A stretch of 64,000 nt of DNA, taken from Ichthyophis bannanicus. Lineage: Eukaryota; Chordata; Amphibia; Gymnophiona; Ichthyophiidae. The stretch is taken from the NCBI GenBank assembly GCA_033557465.1, contig CM066031.1:1670904800-1670968799 (forward strand), given 5' to 3'. A program made the position numbers and the translations under genes. Shown here piece by piece: positions 10,074 to 18,199 of the stretch (positions within the stretch are counted from its first letter, which is position 1; every line of letters starts with the position of its first letter). The notes beneath the pieces are model-generated. The model saw only the letters and a program-made list of their open reading frames with translations. It ran no database searches and was not told the DNA's origin.

Positions 10074-11110
10074 TGAAGAAAGGCTACTCGTCGGCGGTCG
10101 TGGCAACTTTGCTTAGAGCTTGTAAGCATTCGACCTCTTTGGCATATGTGCGAATCTGGCGTATCTTTGAAGATTGGTGTTCGAGGCGTCAGGTTTGGGC
10201 GGCCTCGGTTTCGATTCTGTTGGTCTTGGAATTTCTACAGGGCAGATTTGATAAAGGTCTTGCGGCCAGTTCCTTGCGCGTCCAGTTGACAGCCCTCTCC
10301 TGTTATCGGGGCAAGGTCAATGGAGTGCCTTTAGGGGCTCACCCTGATATAGGTCGCTTCCTGAAGGCGGTCGCTAGATTGCGCCCGGCGCGTAGGGTGT
10401 GCGTTCCGCCGTGGGATCTCAATCTCGTTCTCACAGCGTTAGCCAAGTTTCCCTTTGAGCCGTTGCATTGTTAGTCGGTGAAGGATTTGACGTTAAAGAC
10501 GGTATTTCTAGTGGCGATTTGTTCGGCGCGGAGAGTTTCAGAACTGCAAGCGTTGTCGTGCTGAGAGCCATTCTTGTCTTTTTCCAGGGAGAAGGTGGTT
10601 TTACGTCTGGTCCCGTCCTTTTTGCCTAAGGTGGTATCTCCCTTTCATTTGAACCAGGCGGTGTGTTTGCCCATTCTGGGGTCGCTGGGGGGCGGCGAAT
10701 CGGATCGCAGTCTTCGTCGACTCGACGTGAAGAGAGCATTGCATCAGTATTTGAAAGTCACGGAGTCCTTCCGCAGGTCTGAGCGGTTGTTTGTTCTTTT
10801 CGGAGGAGTGCGGAAAGGTGAGGCAGCGGCTAAGGCATCCATTGCCCGCTGGCTTAGAGAAGCGATTGCTTCCGCTTATTTGCTTCAAGGTCGTGTTGTG
10901 CCTGTGGGGCTGCGGGCGCATTCCACCAGAGCGCAGGCGTCTTCTTGGGCGGAGCACAGTTTGGTTCCGCCAGGGGACATTTGTAGGGCGGCGACTTGGT
11001 CGTCTCTACATACATTCAGCAAGCATTACCGGCTGGATGTTGCAGCGGCTTCGGATGCTCGTTTCGGGCCGGCGGTCTTATCTGCCGGCTGGAAGGGTCC
11101 CTCCCATTGA
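9950..11110 (+). pseudogene. DIRS B tyrosine recombinase with two stops
   Basis: Overlaps the end of the RT ORF in a different frame. The N-terminal half reads GYSSAVVATLLRACKHS and YVRIWRIFEDWC. A TAG at about 10,472 and a TGA at about 10,562 interrupt it. The second corresponds to SCREP in element A, so it is a CGA-to-TGA change, the typical decay of a methylated CpG. The core is complete: ICSARRVSELQAL (box A Arg), GLRAHSTR (His-x-x-Arg), ICRAATWSSLHTFSKHY (Tyr). The frame is the same before and after both stops, so only point mutations separate this copy from an open frame. Confidence 0.87.
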
Positions 11111-11127
11111 TTACTGCTCTGGTACAT

Positions 11128-11174
11128 CCCAGAGGTAGAGGACTGAACTGAAGGAACGATAAGGAAATGATAAT
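11128..11174 (+). repeat. ICR of DIRS B, left half
   Basis: CCCAGAGGTAGAGGACTGAA to AAATGATAAT. It is the reverse complement of the element's left end (6797-6835). It continues, after the inserted DNA transposon and one copy of its TAAT duplication, at 14,015. Confidence 0.85.
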
Positions 11175-11290
11175 CACAGGTACACTACCAAAAAACTGCC
11201 TCCAGTTTTGCAACTGATTCCTATAGATTTTGGGGTGCTGAATCCAGGAAAAATAGCCAAAATGTTCCATCACGTCATGTTTTCTTGCAA
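11175..11290 (+). repeat. Left terminal inverted repeat of the DNA transposon
   Basis: Imperfect inverted match to 13,895-14,010. The outermost 13 bases, CACAGGTACACTA, are identical in both ends. The right copy then has an extra A/T tract (A8T8 at 13,983-13,998) before AAACTGCCTC resumes the match. Confidence 0.88.
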
Positions 11291-11678
11291 AATTAGATTT
11301 CTTACCCATATAAGGAATGTTCACATAAATTCTTTTTAGCCGACTGCAGTTTATTTTCTTGGCCCAAAATAGAGGTTGTAATGGTTAACTAACTAGAAAC
11401 ACTCCCTCATGATATTTTAGAGTGTTTTGTATTCATTTTATACATTAACAGGACAATTGGGAGGCGGGGGGCTAAATCCAGTACTCGCGCTGGCGCATGT
11501 TCTTTCCTGTTCGCCTCGCCTCGTTCGCTCGCTCAAACACGGTGGTTGCGACATGAACGTTCCTGTCAAATTTCAGTTTCTTGCAAGTTCATTATTACCT
11601 TTTGTTTGCTCAGTCGTAATCCAGCTTTATTCCGAAGTGGTTCACTACAGTTGTAGTTTGCAGTGCTGTGTATTTGTG

Positions 11679-13406
11679 ATGGCTCACAGAGCCAGAGGTT
11701 GCGTCAACTCTCCGGACAGTTTTTGTTTTATTTGTGGGGAATATACCGTGAAAAAGCGGCAGAGGAACATTTCTGCATTTATTAAAAAAGTATATTTCGC
11801 CTATTTCGGTTTGAAGTTAGGCGATCAAGACAAACCGTGGGCTCCTCACAAAGTGTGCAAGACATGTGAGGAAGATCTACGCTTATGGATGAAAGGTAAA
11901 AAACAAGCATTTCGTTTCGGAATACCTATGATGTGGCGTGAACAAAGAGACCACAGCAGTGACTGCTATTTTTGCTCTTGCATTGTGAAGGGATACAACT
12001 TAAAAAATAAGAACGTAATAAGTTACCCCAACCTTCCCTCAGCAATTAGGCCTATGCCTCATAGCAACGAAGTACCTGTGCCTGAACCACCAAAATCTTT
12101 GGATCATATTTGTGTGGACGGTTCTGATCATGATGAGACTCATCAGATGGCTTTTCCCGATGAGTCCAGTACTTCCGAGTTTGAAACTGAACCAGATCCG
12201 AAACCTGAACTTTTCTCTCAAGCTGAATTGAATGATTTAGTCCGGGATTTAGGACTCCCAAAAGATGCTGCCCAACTGCTAGGTTCTCGGCTTAAACAGA
12301 AAAATCTATTGTCACCAGGAACAACTTTTTATTGGTACCGCAACCGCGAGACACAATTTTTGAAGTATTTCAGCAAAGAGGAAGATTTGGTATTTTGCAA
12401 CGATATATACGGAGTGATGGAAAAGTTTAAACTCAAGTATGATCCTGCTGAATGGCGGCTGTTCATTGATTCGTCAAAAGACAGCATAAAAGGTGTTCTT
12501 CTTCATAATGGCAACACATTCGCTTCAGTTCCTATTGCTCACTCTGTTATTCTCCAAGAAAAATACGAGAATTTGGCCCTGATTCTTCAGAAGATTCGTT
12601 ATGATGAGCATAAGTGGATGATTTGTGGAGACTTTAAAATTCTATCCATGCTATTAGGGCAGCAATCCGGTTTCACCAAATATCCCTGCTTCCTTTGCTT
12701 GTGGGATAGCCGGGCCCGCGACTTACACTGGGGGAAAAAAGACTGGCCAATTCGGGAGTATTTGAGACCCGGTGAGAAAAATGTTCTTCATGAGAGCTTG
12801 GTACCTCGTGATAAAATTCTATTACCACCTCTCCACATTAAGTTGGGTCTCATTAAGCAATTCATCAAGTCCCTTCCAAAAGATGGTGAGTGCTTTCGGT
12901 ACCTTTGCTCAAAGTTCCCCCAACTTTCTGAAGCAAAGCTAAAGGAAGGAGTGTTTGTTGGCCTTGATATAAGGAAACTCATTTCAGATGGAGCATTCGC
13001 TGAAACGATGTCTGAGAAGGAAAAAGAAGCCTGGGATTCCTTCAAGGATGTTGTTCTCAAATTCTTGGGGAACAGGCGGGATGAGAACTATAAGGATATT
13101 GTTGCCAGGATGCTCAATGCCTTCAAAGAACAAGGCTGTAACATGAGCCTGAAAGTCCATTTCTTGCACTCCCATGTGAACTACTTTCCCGAAAACTTGG
13201 GGGCGTACAGTGAAGAACAAGGTGAAAGGTTTCACCAGGACATCAAGGACGCAGAGAGAAGGTACCAAGGAAGATGGAACACCACTATGATGGCTGATTT
13301 CTGCTGGTTGCTGCTGCGGGAAACCCCAGATGAAAAATACGCCAAGCAGTGCACCAAGAGAAGCATTCGGGGGAAGAAGAAACGGGCCCACCAGGAGATT
13401 GATTGA
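11679..13406 (+). CDS. Putative DDE-type transposase of an undescribed family
   Basis: An uninterrupted frame from 11,427, 659 codons. I prefer the start at 11,679 (MAHRARG, 575 residues) because the upstream part is unlike a folded protein and the cysteine modules follow at once. Numbered from 11,427: C100/C103 with H141, C144/C147, then C180/C183, look like a DNA-binding zinc module. A core then carries D348 (LFIDSS), D402 (ICGDFK), a CFLC pair at 421-424, HFLHSH at 578-583 and E597/E600 (SEEQGERFHQD). I read this as an RNase H-like D-D-E core with a helical insertion of about 190 residues; that is inference. I recall similar uncharacterised predicted proteins from cnidarians, arthropods and fishes. 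No stop or frameshift: probably recent, possibly functional. Confidence 0.8.
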   Translation: MAHRARGCVNSPDSFCFICGEYTVKKRQRNISAFIKKVYFAYFGLKLGDQDKPWAPHKVCKTCEEDLRLWMKGKKQAFRFGIPMMWREQRDHSSDCYFCSCIVKGYNLKNKNVISYPNLPSAIRPMPHSNEVPVPEPPKSLDHICVDGSDHDETHQMAFPDESSTSEFETEPDPKPELFSQAELNDLVRDLGLPKDAAQLLGSRLKQKNLLSPGTTFYWYRNRETQFLKYFSKEEDLVFCNDIYGVMEKFKLKYDPAEWRLFIDSSKDSIKGVLLHNGNTFASVPIAHSVILQEKYENLALILQKIRYDEHKWMICGDFKILSMLLGQQSGFTKYPCFLCLWDSRARDLHWGKKDWPIREYLRPGEKNVLHESLVPRDKILLPPLHIKLGLIKQFIKSLPKDGECFRYLCSKFPQLSEAKLKEGVFVGLDIRKLISDGAFAETMSEKEKEAWDSFKDVVLKFLGNRRDENYKDIVARMLNAFKEQGCNMSLKVHFLHSHVNYFPENLGAYSEEQGERFHQDIKDAERRYQGRWNTTMMADFCWLLLRETPDEKYAKQCTKRSIRGKKKRAHQEID

Positions 13407-13894
13407 CCCAAGAATGACTTTAAAATCTAAACTGTGTTGACAAATATCGTGTTTTTACTAAACTTTGAAATAAAAATTTGCTAGTTATTACCACAGTGTC
13501 GGATCTCATTTATTAGAATTTTATTTTCACACCATCGGGTGTTTGTCTTCATGTATTGCAATGGTGCGGTTTGCGTTTTCTATTCTTACATACATACCTG
13601 TACAACATTTTTTGCACATTTCTTTGCTTTGCTTTGTGTCTAACCTCGCTCTTATATGCTCAATGTTTGTGCACATGTATGTGGCTGTTTTAAGTGCAGA
13701 CAATTTTGCTACCATCACAGTGTGTTTTGTTGACATTACTCTATTCTTATGTGCTGCCTTGTTACAATTTTCTTTATTCTTATTTGAATAACTACTAAAC
13801 AATTAGTATAAAGAATTCATCCAAGAAACTTTTATCTCGATCGCACTCAATCTGAAACGTTCACCTCAAACTGCTAACCCAATGTAGCAAAAGA
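13407..13894. other. 3' non-coding part of the DNA transposon
   Basis: Between the transposase stop and the right TIR. A minus-strand frame at 13,802-13,527 (91 codons, with CKKCC and CTNIEHIRAR) and an overlapping plus-strand frame (82 codons) are both open. I do not recognise either product. Neither has enough support to be called a gene. Confidence 0.4.
13469..13474 (+). promoter_or_regulatory. Polyadenylation signal of the transposase transcript
   Basis: AATAAA 63 bases after the stop codon of the transposase ORF and inside the transposon. The position suits 3' end formation of that transcript. Confidence 0.6.
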
Positions 13895-14010
13895 TCTGTA
13901 TGTGATGGAGCAAATTGGTTACCAGATTTGGATTCAGCGCACCAAAAAACGTAAAAATCAATCGAAACATTAGAGGCAGTTTAAAAAAAATTTTTTTTAG
14001 TGTACCTGTG
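13895..14010 (-). repeat. Right terminal inverted repeat of the DNA transposon
   Basis: Inverse of 11,175-11,290 with an A8T8 expansion near its outer end. It is followed directly by the second TAAT. Confidence 0.88.
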
Positions 14011-14014
14011 TAAT

Positions 14015-14066
14015 TACACTTACCTGGTAATTGTAGTTCCTTGAGTGACGACAGTTCAGTCCTCCT
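14015..14066 (+). repeat. ICR of DIRS B, right half
   Basis: TACACTTACCTGGTAATTGT to CAGTTCAGTCCT. It is the exact reverse complement of the element's right end at about 14,390-14,445. Together with 11,128-11,174 it forms the reverse complement of the joined outer ends, as the DIRS model predicts. Confidence 0.85.
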
Positions 14067-14285
14067 TCCCACCCGGATGATTCGAGGGAGATCCCGATTT
14101 GGTAACAGGCGGCAGATGGTTACAGGTAAGTCTGGATTAGTTCATTTCCTTTCGTTGTTCACTTCTCGGTGGCAGGGCAGGGTGTAAGAAAGCCTTGTCG
14201 GAAGAGGTGGATGGTTTACGGTTAGTGGATGTTATATTATGATTAGCTACTTATTTATTGCTCCTTTGAGTCTGCTTTGTTATAG

Positions 14286-14451
14286 TTCACACTGGGATGG
14301 AAGTAGGAGTGCAGCAGGCTATATCCAGTGATGTCATCATTCTGACATACCAGTCTCCTAGCTGCAGGAGGAGATTGACAACCCAGAGGTAGAGGACTGA
14401 ACTGTCGTCACTCAAGGAACTACAATTACCAGGTAAGTGTAATTATCATTT
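14286..14451 (+). repeat. Right ITR of DIRS B
   Basis: Inverse of the left ITR (GGATGGAAGTAGGAGTGCAG to CCCAGAGGTAGAGGACTGAA), followed by a right-end extension ending ACCAGGTAAGTGTAATTATC. The extension has no partner in the left ITR but is complementary to the ICR. It contains a consensus 5' splice site, CAG/GTAAGT. The preceding 14,067-14,285 is right non-coding sequence with no ORF. Confidence 0.85.
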
Positions 14452-14479
14452 ATGCCATACTGGGTCAGACCAAGGTCCA

Positions 14480-15284
14480 TCAAGCCCAGTATCCTGTTTC
14501 CAACAGTGGCCAATCTAAGTCATACGTACCTAGCAGTTTCCTCAAAAGACACAGGTTCCACAATGCTTGTACTGGGTCAAGCATTGATATCCTGGGTCCC
14601 TTCTTAATAATGGTCCTTTCCTCCAGGAACTTGTCCAAACCTTTTTTAAACCCAGCTACACTAACAGCCTTTACTACATCCTCCGGTAACAAATTCCAGA
14701 GTTTGATTACACATTGAGTGAAAAAATATTTTCTTTTATTAGTCTTAAGTAGTTTATCCTGTAGCTTCATTGCATGTCCCCTAGTCTTTCTATATTCTGA
14801 TAACGTAAACAATCGATCTACATTTACCCGTTCCACTCCGTTCATTAATTTTTAGACTTCTATCATATCTCCCCTCAGTTGTCTCTTTTCCAGGTTAAAC
14901 AGCCCTAACCTTTTTAGCCTTTCTTCATAGGAGTATCCTTCCATCCCCTTTACCATTTTGTTGGGTCTTCTCTGAACCTTTTCTAATAACGCTATATCTT
15001 TTTTAAGATACGGCGACCAGAATTGCACACAATATTCAAGGTGCGGTCTCACCATGGAACGATATAGAGGCATTATAATATCTTTTGTTTTATTTTCCAT
15101 TCCTTTCCTTATGATAACTAGCATTCTATTTGCTCTCTTGGCCACCGCTGCACACTGGGTCGAGGGTTTTAACATGTTATCCACAATGACGCCTAAATCT
15201 TTTTCCTGGGTGGTGGTTCTGAAGGGAAATTGGCTGATAGGTATGTCTAGTATGGCTACATCCTTGCCTGAGGCTGTAATACAT
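14480..15284 (-). pseudogene. CR1a reverse transcriptase, C-terminal part
   Basis: Reads [70 protein letters not shown], then after a frame change NVDRLFTLSEYRKTRGHAMKL and KLWNLLPEDVVKAVSVAGFK. These are the standard thumb and C-terminal blocks of CR1 ORF2. A stop at about 14,852 separates the two frames. Confidence 0.87.
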
Positions 15285-16679
15285 CATGATGGCACGAAAA
15301 AAACACGTGGGCTAAGAAAATGAGTACCCAGAGCCCAGCACAACAAGAGTAAAGCCAGGGAACCGTACTCTGAACAGAAGTGCACAGAAAATGGACCCGG
15401 CTAAGATAAGCTAAGAAAAGCTAAGTCAGGCCTGAACAGATTGAACAGGCCTGAGCAAGTTGGGCAAGCCTGGACAAGTTAAACAGGCCAAACAAAGCTG
15501 GTGATACAAAGTATTCATAAGCCCTGAAGACTACAGTGCTGAAAGCTACAGTGATTAATGAAACAAAAGGAATGGCAGGGTGTAGCCAGAATGACTCAAC
15601 TCTAGCAAGAATAAAAGCCATTAATATGCTAATAAGGGTGGATCCCAAAGGAAAGAGGCCTCTGCAAACTTTTTGCACATGGCCCTCCTTTGTCCCAAAG
15701 GAAGGAGGCCTCTACAGGCCCTACAACCTTTTACAGACAGTATAGCAACTTTTGCACACGGAACAAAACTCTTGTGTATGAGTTGCTACAGAGGGTATAG
15801 AGCAGGGGTCTCAAACTCAAATTGCTTTGAGGGCCAAATGAGGACTTGTAGAGTAACCCGGGGGCCGCACAAGACGCAGGCCTCATTTGCATAAGGCATC
15901 ATTTGCATAAATATTTGCATAATGTTACCATACACTAACTTTTAGTAAACATGCCTCTTAATGAGTGTATGGATAAAGAAAGACTAAAAGATTTCTACAT
16001 TACTATAAACCAGTGCCAACCGCCAGGCACATTAGGAACTACTAGAAACACTGCTCATTTAGAACCCATAGCAAACCTGCCGTGTCCTAACAGCACTACC
16101 AGGACTCACAAAGCACCATACCCTAACTATCAAAAGGCAACACTGCAAATATTAAATCAACACATTTCAGAGAATAACAATACATGACCTACTCGGGAAA
16201 GAGAACAAGTGGCAATGTCAAATAGGAATTACATAAACAGAATACCTCAGCTCAGTTACACATGCAGAACATACACCATCACCAAACAAGGAATCACAAT
16301 TTAGAAACAGGAAGACAATTAAACTGGGAACCCCAAAAGCCAAACTTAGAATGTACAACACTGTAGAAATAAAACTATACATTGATTTCCTCTTGTATTA
16401 AATAAAGTGCAGACGTTAAAGATGCACATTTCCAAGAGCTGACATATTTCAGTTAATAAATTCAAAATAAAGAGATATTTTTCTACCTTTTGTGCATTTT
16501 TTTTTCAGTTGCAATTGTTCCATTCACTTTCTTCTGGTTTCTTTGTGTCTTCTGCTAACTCTCCATCGTCTGCTGTCCATTTGTCCTTTCTTCTTTCCTA
16601 GTTTTTTTCCATTCTCTCTACATCTGCTTTAACATACTAATCATTCTCCTTTTGCTCTTTCCTCATTCCTATTTCATCC

Positions 16680-17430
16680 ACTCAAATTTTACCCCTCCAT
16701 CCTCAATCCCCACTTACTCTCCCAATACCCGGCCAATTGTAGATTTTTCTTCCCTCCCACACAAAATATATTTCCCCTCTCCATTTCACTCTCCCAGTCC
16801 CATCCCATTCTAATCGTCCCCCAACATCAACTCCCTTCTAGCTCCTGCCCAACCCAGCATCCGCTCCCTTCTAGTCCCCGCATCATCAGCCCATTTCCAG
16901 TCCTAGCTCCCTCCCCTCACAGCCCATTTCCTTTCCAAGCCCCCCTCCCCATCAGCCCATTTCCATTCCAAGCCCCCTTCCACTCAGCCCATTACCATTC
17001 CAAGACCCTGTCCCCATCAGCTATTTGCAGTTCAAGCTCCCCCTTCTACTCGGCCCATTTCCAGTCATAGCACCCCCCCCCCAGTCCATTACCAGTTCTA
17101 GCCCCCCCCTAGCCCATTATCGGTCCTAAGCCCCCCAACAGCCCACTTCCAGGCCTAACCCTTCCATCGCCCTATCTTCATTCTTAGCCCCCCCATAACC
17201 CCATTTCAGTCTTAGCCCCCCAATCAGACCACCTCCAGTCCTAACCCCCATCTGTCCATTACCAGTCCTAACCCCCATCACCCCATTTTCAGTACTACCC
17301 CCCCCAGCCACACATCAAGTCCTGCTCCCCCCCCACATCAAGTCCTGCTCCCCCCCCCATCAAGTCCTGCCCCCCCCCCACATCAAGTCCTGCTCCCTCC
17401 CTCCCTCCCTCCCCCCCCCCGGGAAAATTA
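16680..17430. repeat. C-rich degenerate minisatellite in hAT1
   Basis: Repeats of roughly 25-35 bases built on AGCCCATTTCCAGTCCTAG plus a C-run, for example near 16,880, 16,940, 17,040, 17,110 and 17,260. It ends in C-run/CACATCAAGTCCTGCTC units at 17,330-17,400. Unit length varies and the array is pure enough to have expanded by slippage or unequal exchange. Confidence 0.75.
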
Positions 17431-17448
17431 AACTTTAAAAAAAACCCA

Positions 17449-17835
17449 GCTTCTGCTGCTGCTGCCGCCGCTGCCGTGGCCGGCAATATCAGCAATATCG
17501 CAAGTCCCGCGGGCTCCGTTCCCCCCCTTCCTTCCTTCCTTCCTGCTTGCCTGCCAGTTCTCCGCTTCGGCTTTGGCTTTCAGAGCCGCGAAGGGAGAGC
17601 TTCTCCCTCGTGACTCTGTTCAGCCCGCTGGGGCAGATGGGAAATTTCCCATCTGCCCCAGCGGGCTGAACAGAGTCGCGAGGGAGAAGCTCTCCCTTTG
17701 CGGCTCTGAAAGGCGAAGCCGAAGCGGAGAACTGGCAGGCAAGCAGGAAGGAAGGGGGGGGGGAGCGGAGCCCGCGGGACTTGCGATATTGCTGCTATTG
17801 CCGGCCACGGCAGCGGCGGCAGCGGCAGCAGAAGC
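17449..17835. repeat. Giant GC-rich palindrome in hAT1
   Basis: Inverted arms of about 190 bp meet without a spacer at GGGAAATTTCCC, the centre lying between 17,644 and 17,645. The arms differ by only a few bases and small indels. DNA or RNA of this region would fold into one long hairpin. Long open frames on both strands here are by-products of the symmetry. Confidence 0.9.
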
Positions 17836-17920
17836 CGGGGTGTTTTTTTTTTCCCCCTATGCATCGCGGGCCGCACAAAGGTCTCTCGCGGGCCGCGTGT
17901 TTGAGACCCCTGGTATAGAG

Positions 17921-17928
17921 TATATAAG
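17921..17928 (+). promoter_or_regulatory. TATA box of the LTR-like element
   Basis: TATATAAG directly after the right target duplication of the hAT element, about 130 bp upstream of an AATAAA. The hAT therefore inserted just upstream of this core promoter. Confidence 0.5.
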
Positions 17929-18054
17929 AATGCAATTACAGAGCTCAGGGCGGCCTTCTCTGTCTCATCACTGTGGAGATAGGGAACGCTGCCTGTACTC
18001 AGATCCCTCAGATAGACACTTGTGTATCTGTGCTTACAGCTTTTGCTTATGCCA

Positions 18055-18060
18055 AATAAA
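18055..18060 (+). promoter_or_regulatory. Polyadenylation signal of the LTR-like element
   Basis: AATAAA followed by a T/G-rich stretch, in the place expected for the R region of an LTR. Confidence 0.5.
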
Positions 18061-18199
18061 AGAGTTATTTTTACTGACAAATAATTGTGATCTGAGTTCT
18101 TTTTATTTTCTGGTGCACGACTCCCATGTGCCCAGGCAATTGGAAATATTGGTGATATTTGAGGAACTTTTGTGGGAAAACCAGGCCCACAGTTCCTAA

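Larger units (their letters stand above)
11175..14010 (+). mobile_element. Complete DNA transposon with TIRs, TAAT duplication and intact ORF
   Basis: A 2836-bp cut-and-paste type element. Both ends start CACAGGTACACTA in inverted orientation. The similarity continues inward for roughly 110 bp (shared words include AAACTGCCTC, GCTGAATCCA and CCATCAC). It is flanked by TAAT at 11,171-11,174 and 14,011-14,014. Removing the element plus one TAAT restores the DIRS B ICR, which matches the reverse complement of the DIRS right end at 14,393-14,451. Boundaries and duplication are therefore certain to the base. One long ORF lies inside. I cannot place it in a named superfamily; a 4-bp TAAT duplication fits none that I am sure of. 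Confidence 0.92.
6797..14451 (+). mobile_element. DIRS retrotransposon B, complete ends, internally deleted
   Basis: Both ends are present. The left ITR (6797-6915) is the inverse of 14,286-14,425. The ICR is split by a DNA transposon at 11,175-14,010. Coding order: gag remnant, RT/RNase H/MT-like ORF (8583-10,073) and YR (about 9950-11,110), with the YR out of frame and overlapping the RT ORF. The C-terminal gag and N-terminal RT are deleted, so the element depends on other copies. It is inserted in the tail of a CR1 LINE with no evident target duplication, as expected for YR integration. Confidence 0.88.
15803..17912 (+). mobile_element. Non-autonomous hAT-type transposon with minisatellite and giant palindrome (hAT1)
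   Basis: Ends CAGGGGTCTCAAAC ... GTTTGAGACCCCTG, a classic hAT terminal inverted repeat, flanked by the 8-bp duplication GTATAGAG at 15,795-15,802 and 17,913-17,920. There is no transposase: frames here are low-complexity or products of the palindrome. In order it holds GGGCCGCAC-type subterminal sequence, about 700 bp of AT-rich unique DNA, a C-rich degenerate tandem array (about 16,680-17,430) and a GC-rich palindrome (17,449-17,835). Confidence 0.9.
15285..18195 (+). mobile_element. LTR-like insertion (probable solo LTR) holding a hAT element
   Basis: Foreign to the CR1 it interrupts. Without the nested hAT (15,803-17,912) about 0.8 kb remains. It has promoter-to-polyA organisation typical of an LTR: TATATAAG at 17,921-17,928, CTCAGGGCGG and an initiator-like CTCTGTCTCATCA, then AATAAA at 18,055-18,060 followed by TGATCTGAGTTCTTTTT. 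A TGGTGC at about 18,111 could begin a primer-binding site, so the last part may be leader and not LTR. No gag, pol or env is present. I could not fix the termini or a target duplication, so both coordinates are approximate. Confidence 0.55.

Noticed and set aside
11427..11678. N-terminal 84 codons of the transposase frame as coding
   Set aside because: The stretch is open but compositionally unlike the rest, and a better-placed Met at 11,679 lies just before the first Cys module. Kept only as a possible extension.
11679..13406. The 575-codon ORF as a host gene
   Set aside because: It lies wholly between matching TIRs with a proven TAAT duplication inside a retrotransposon ICR, so it travelled as part of a transposon.
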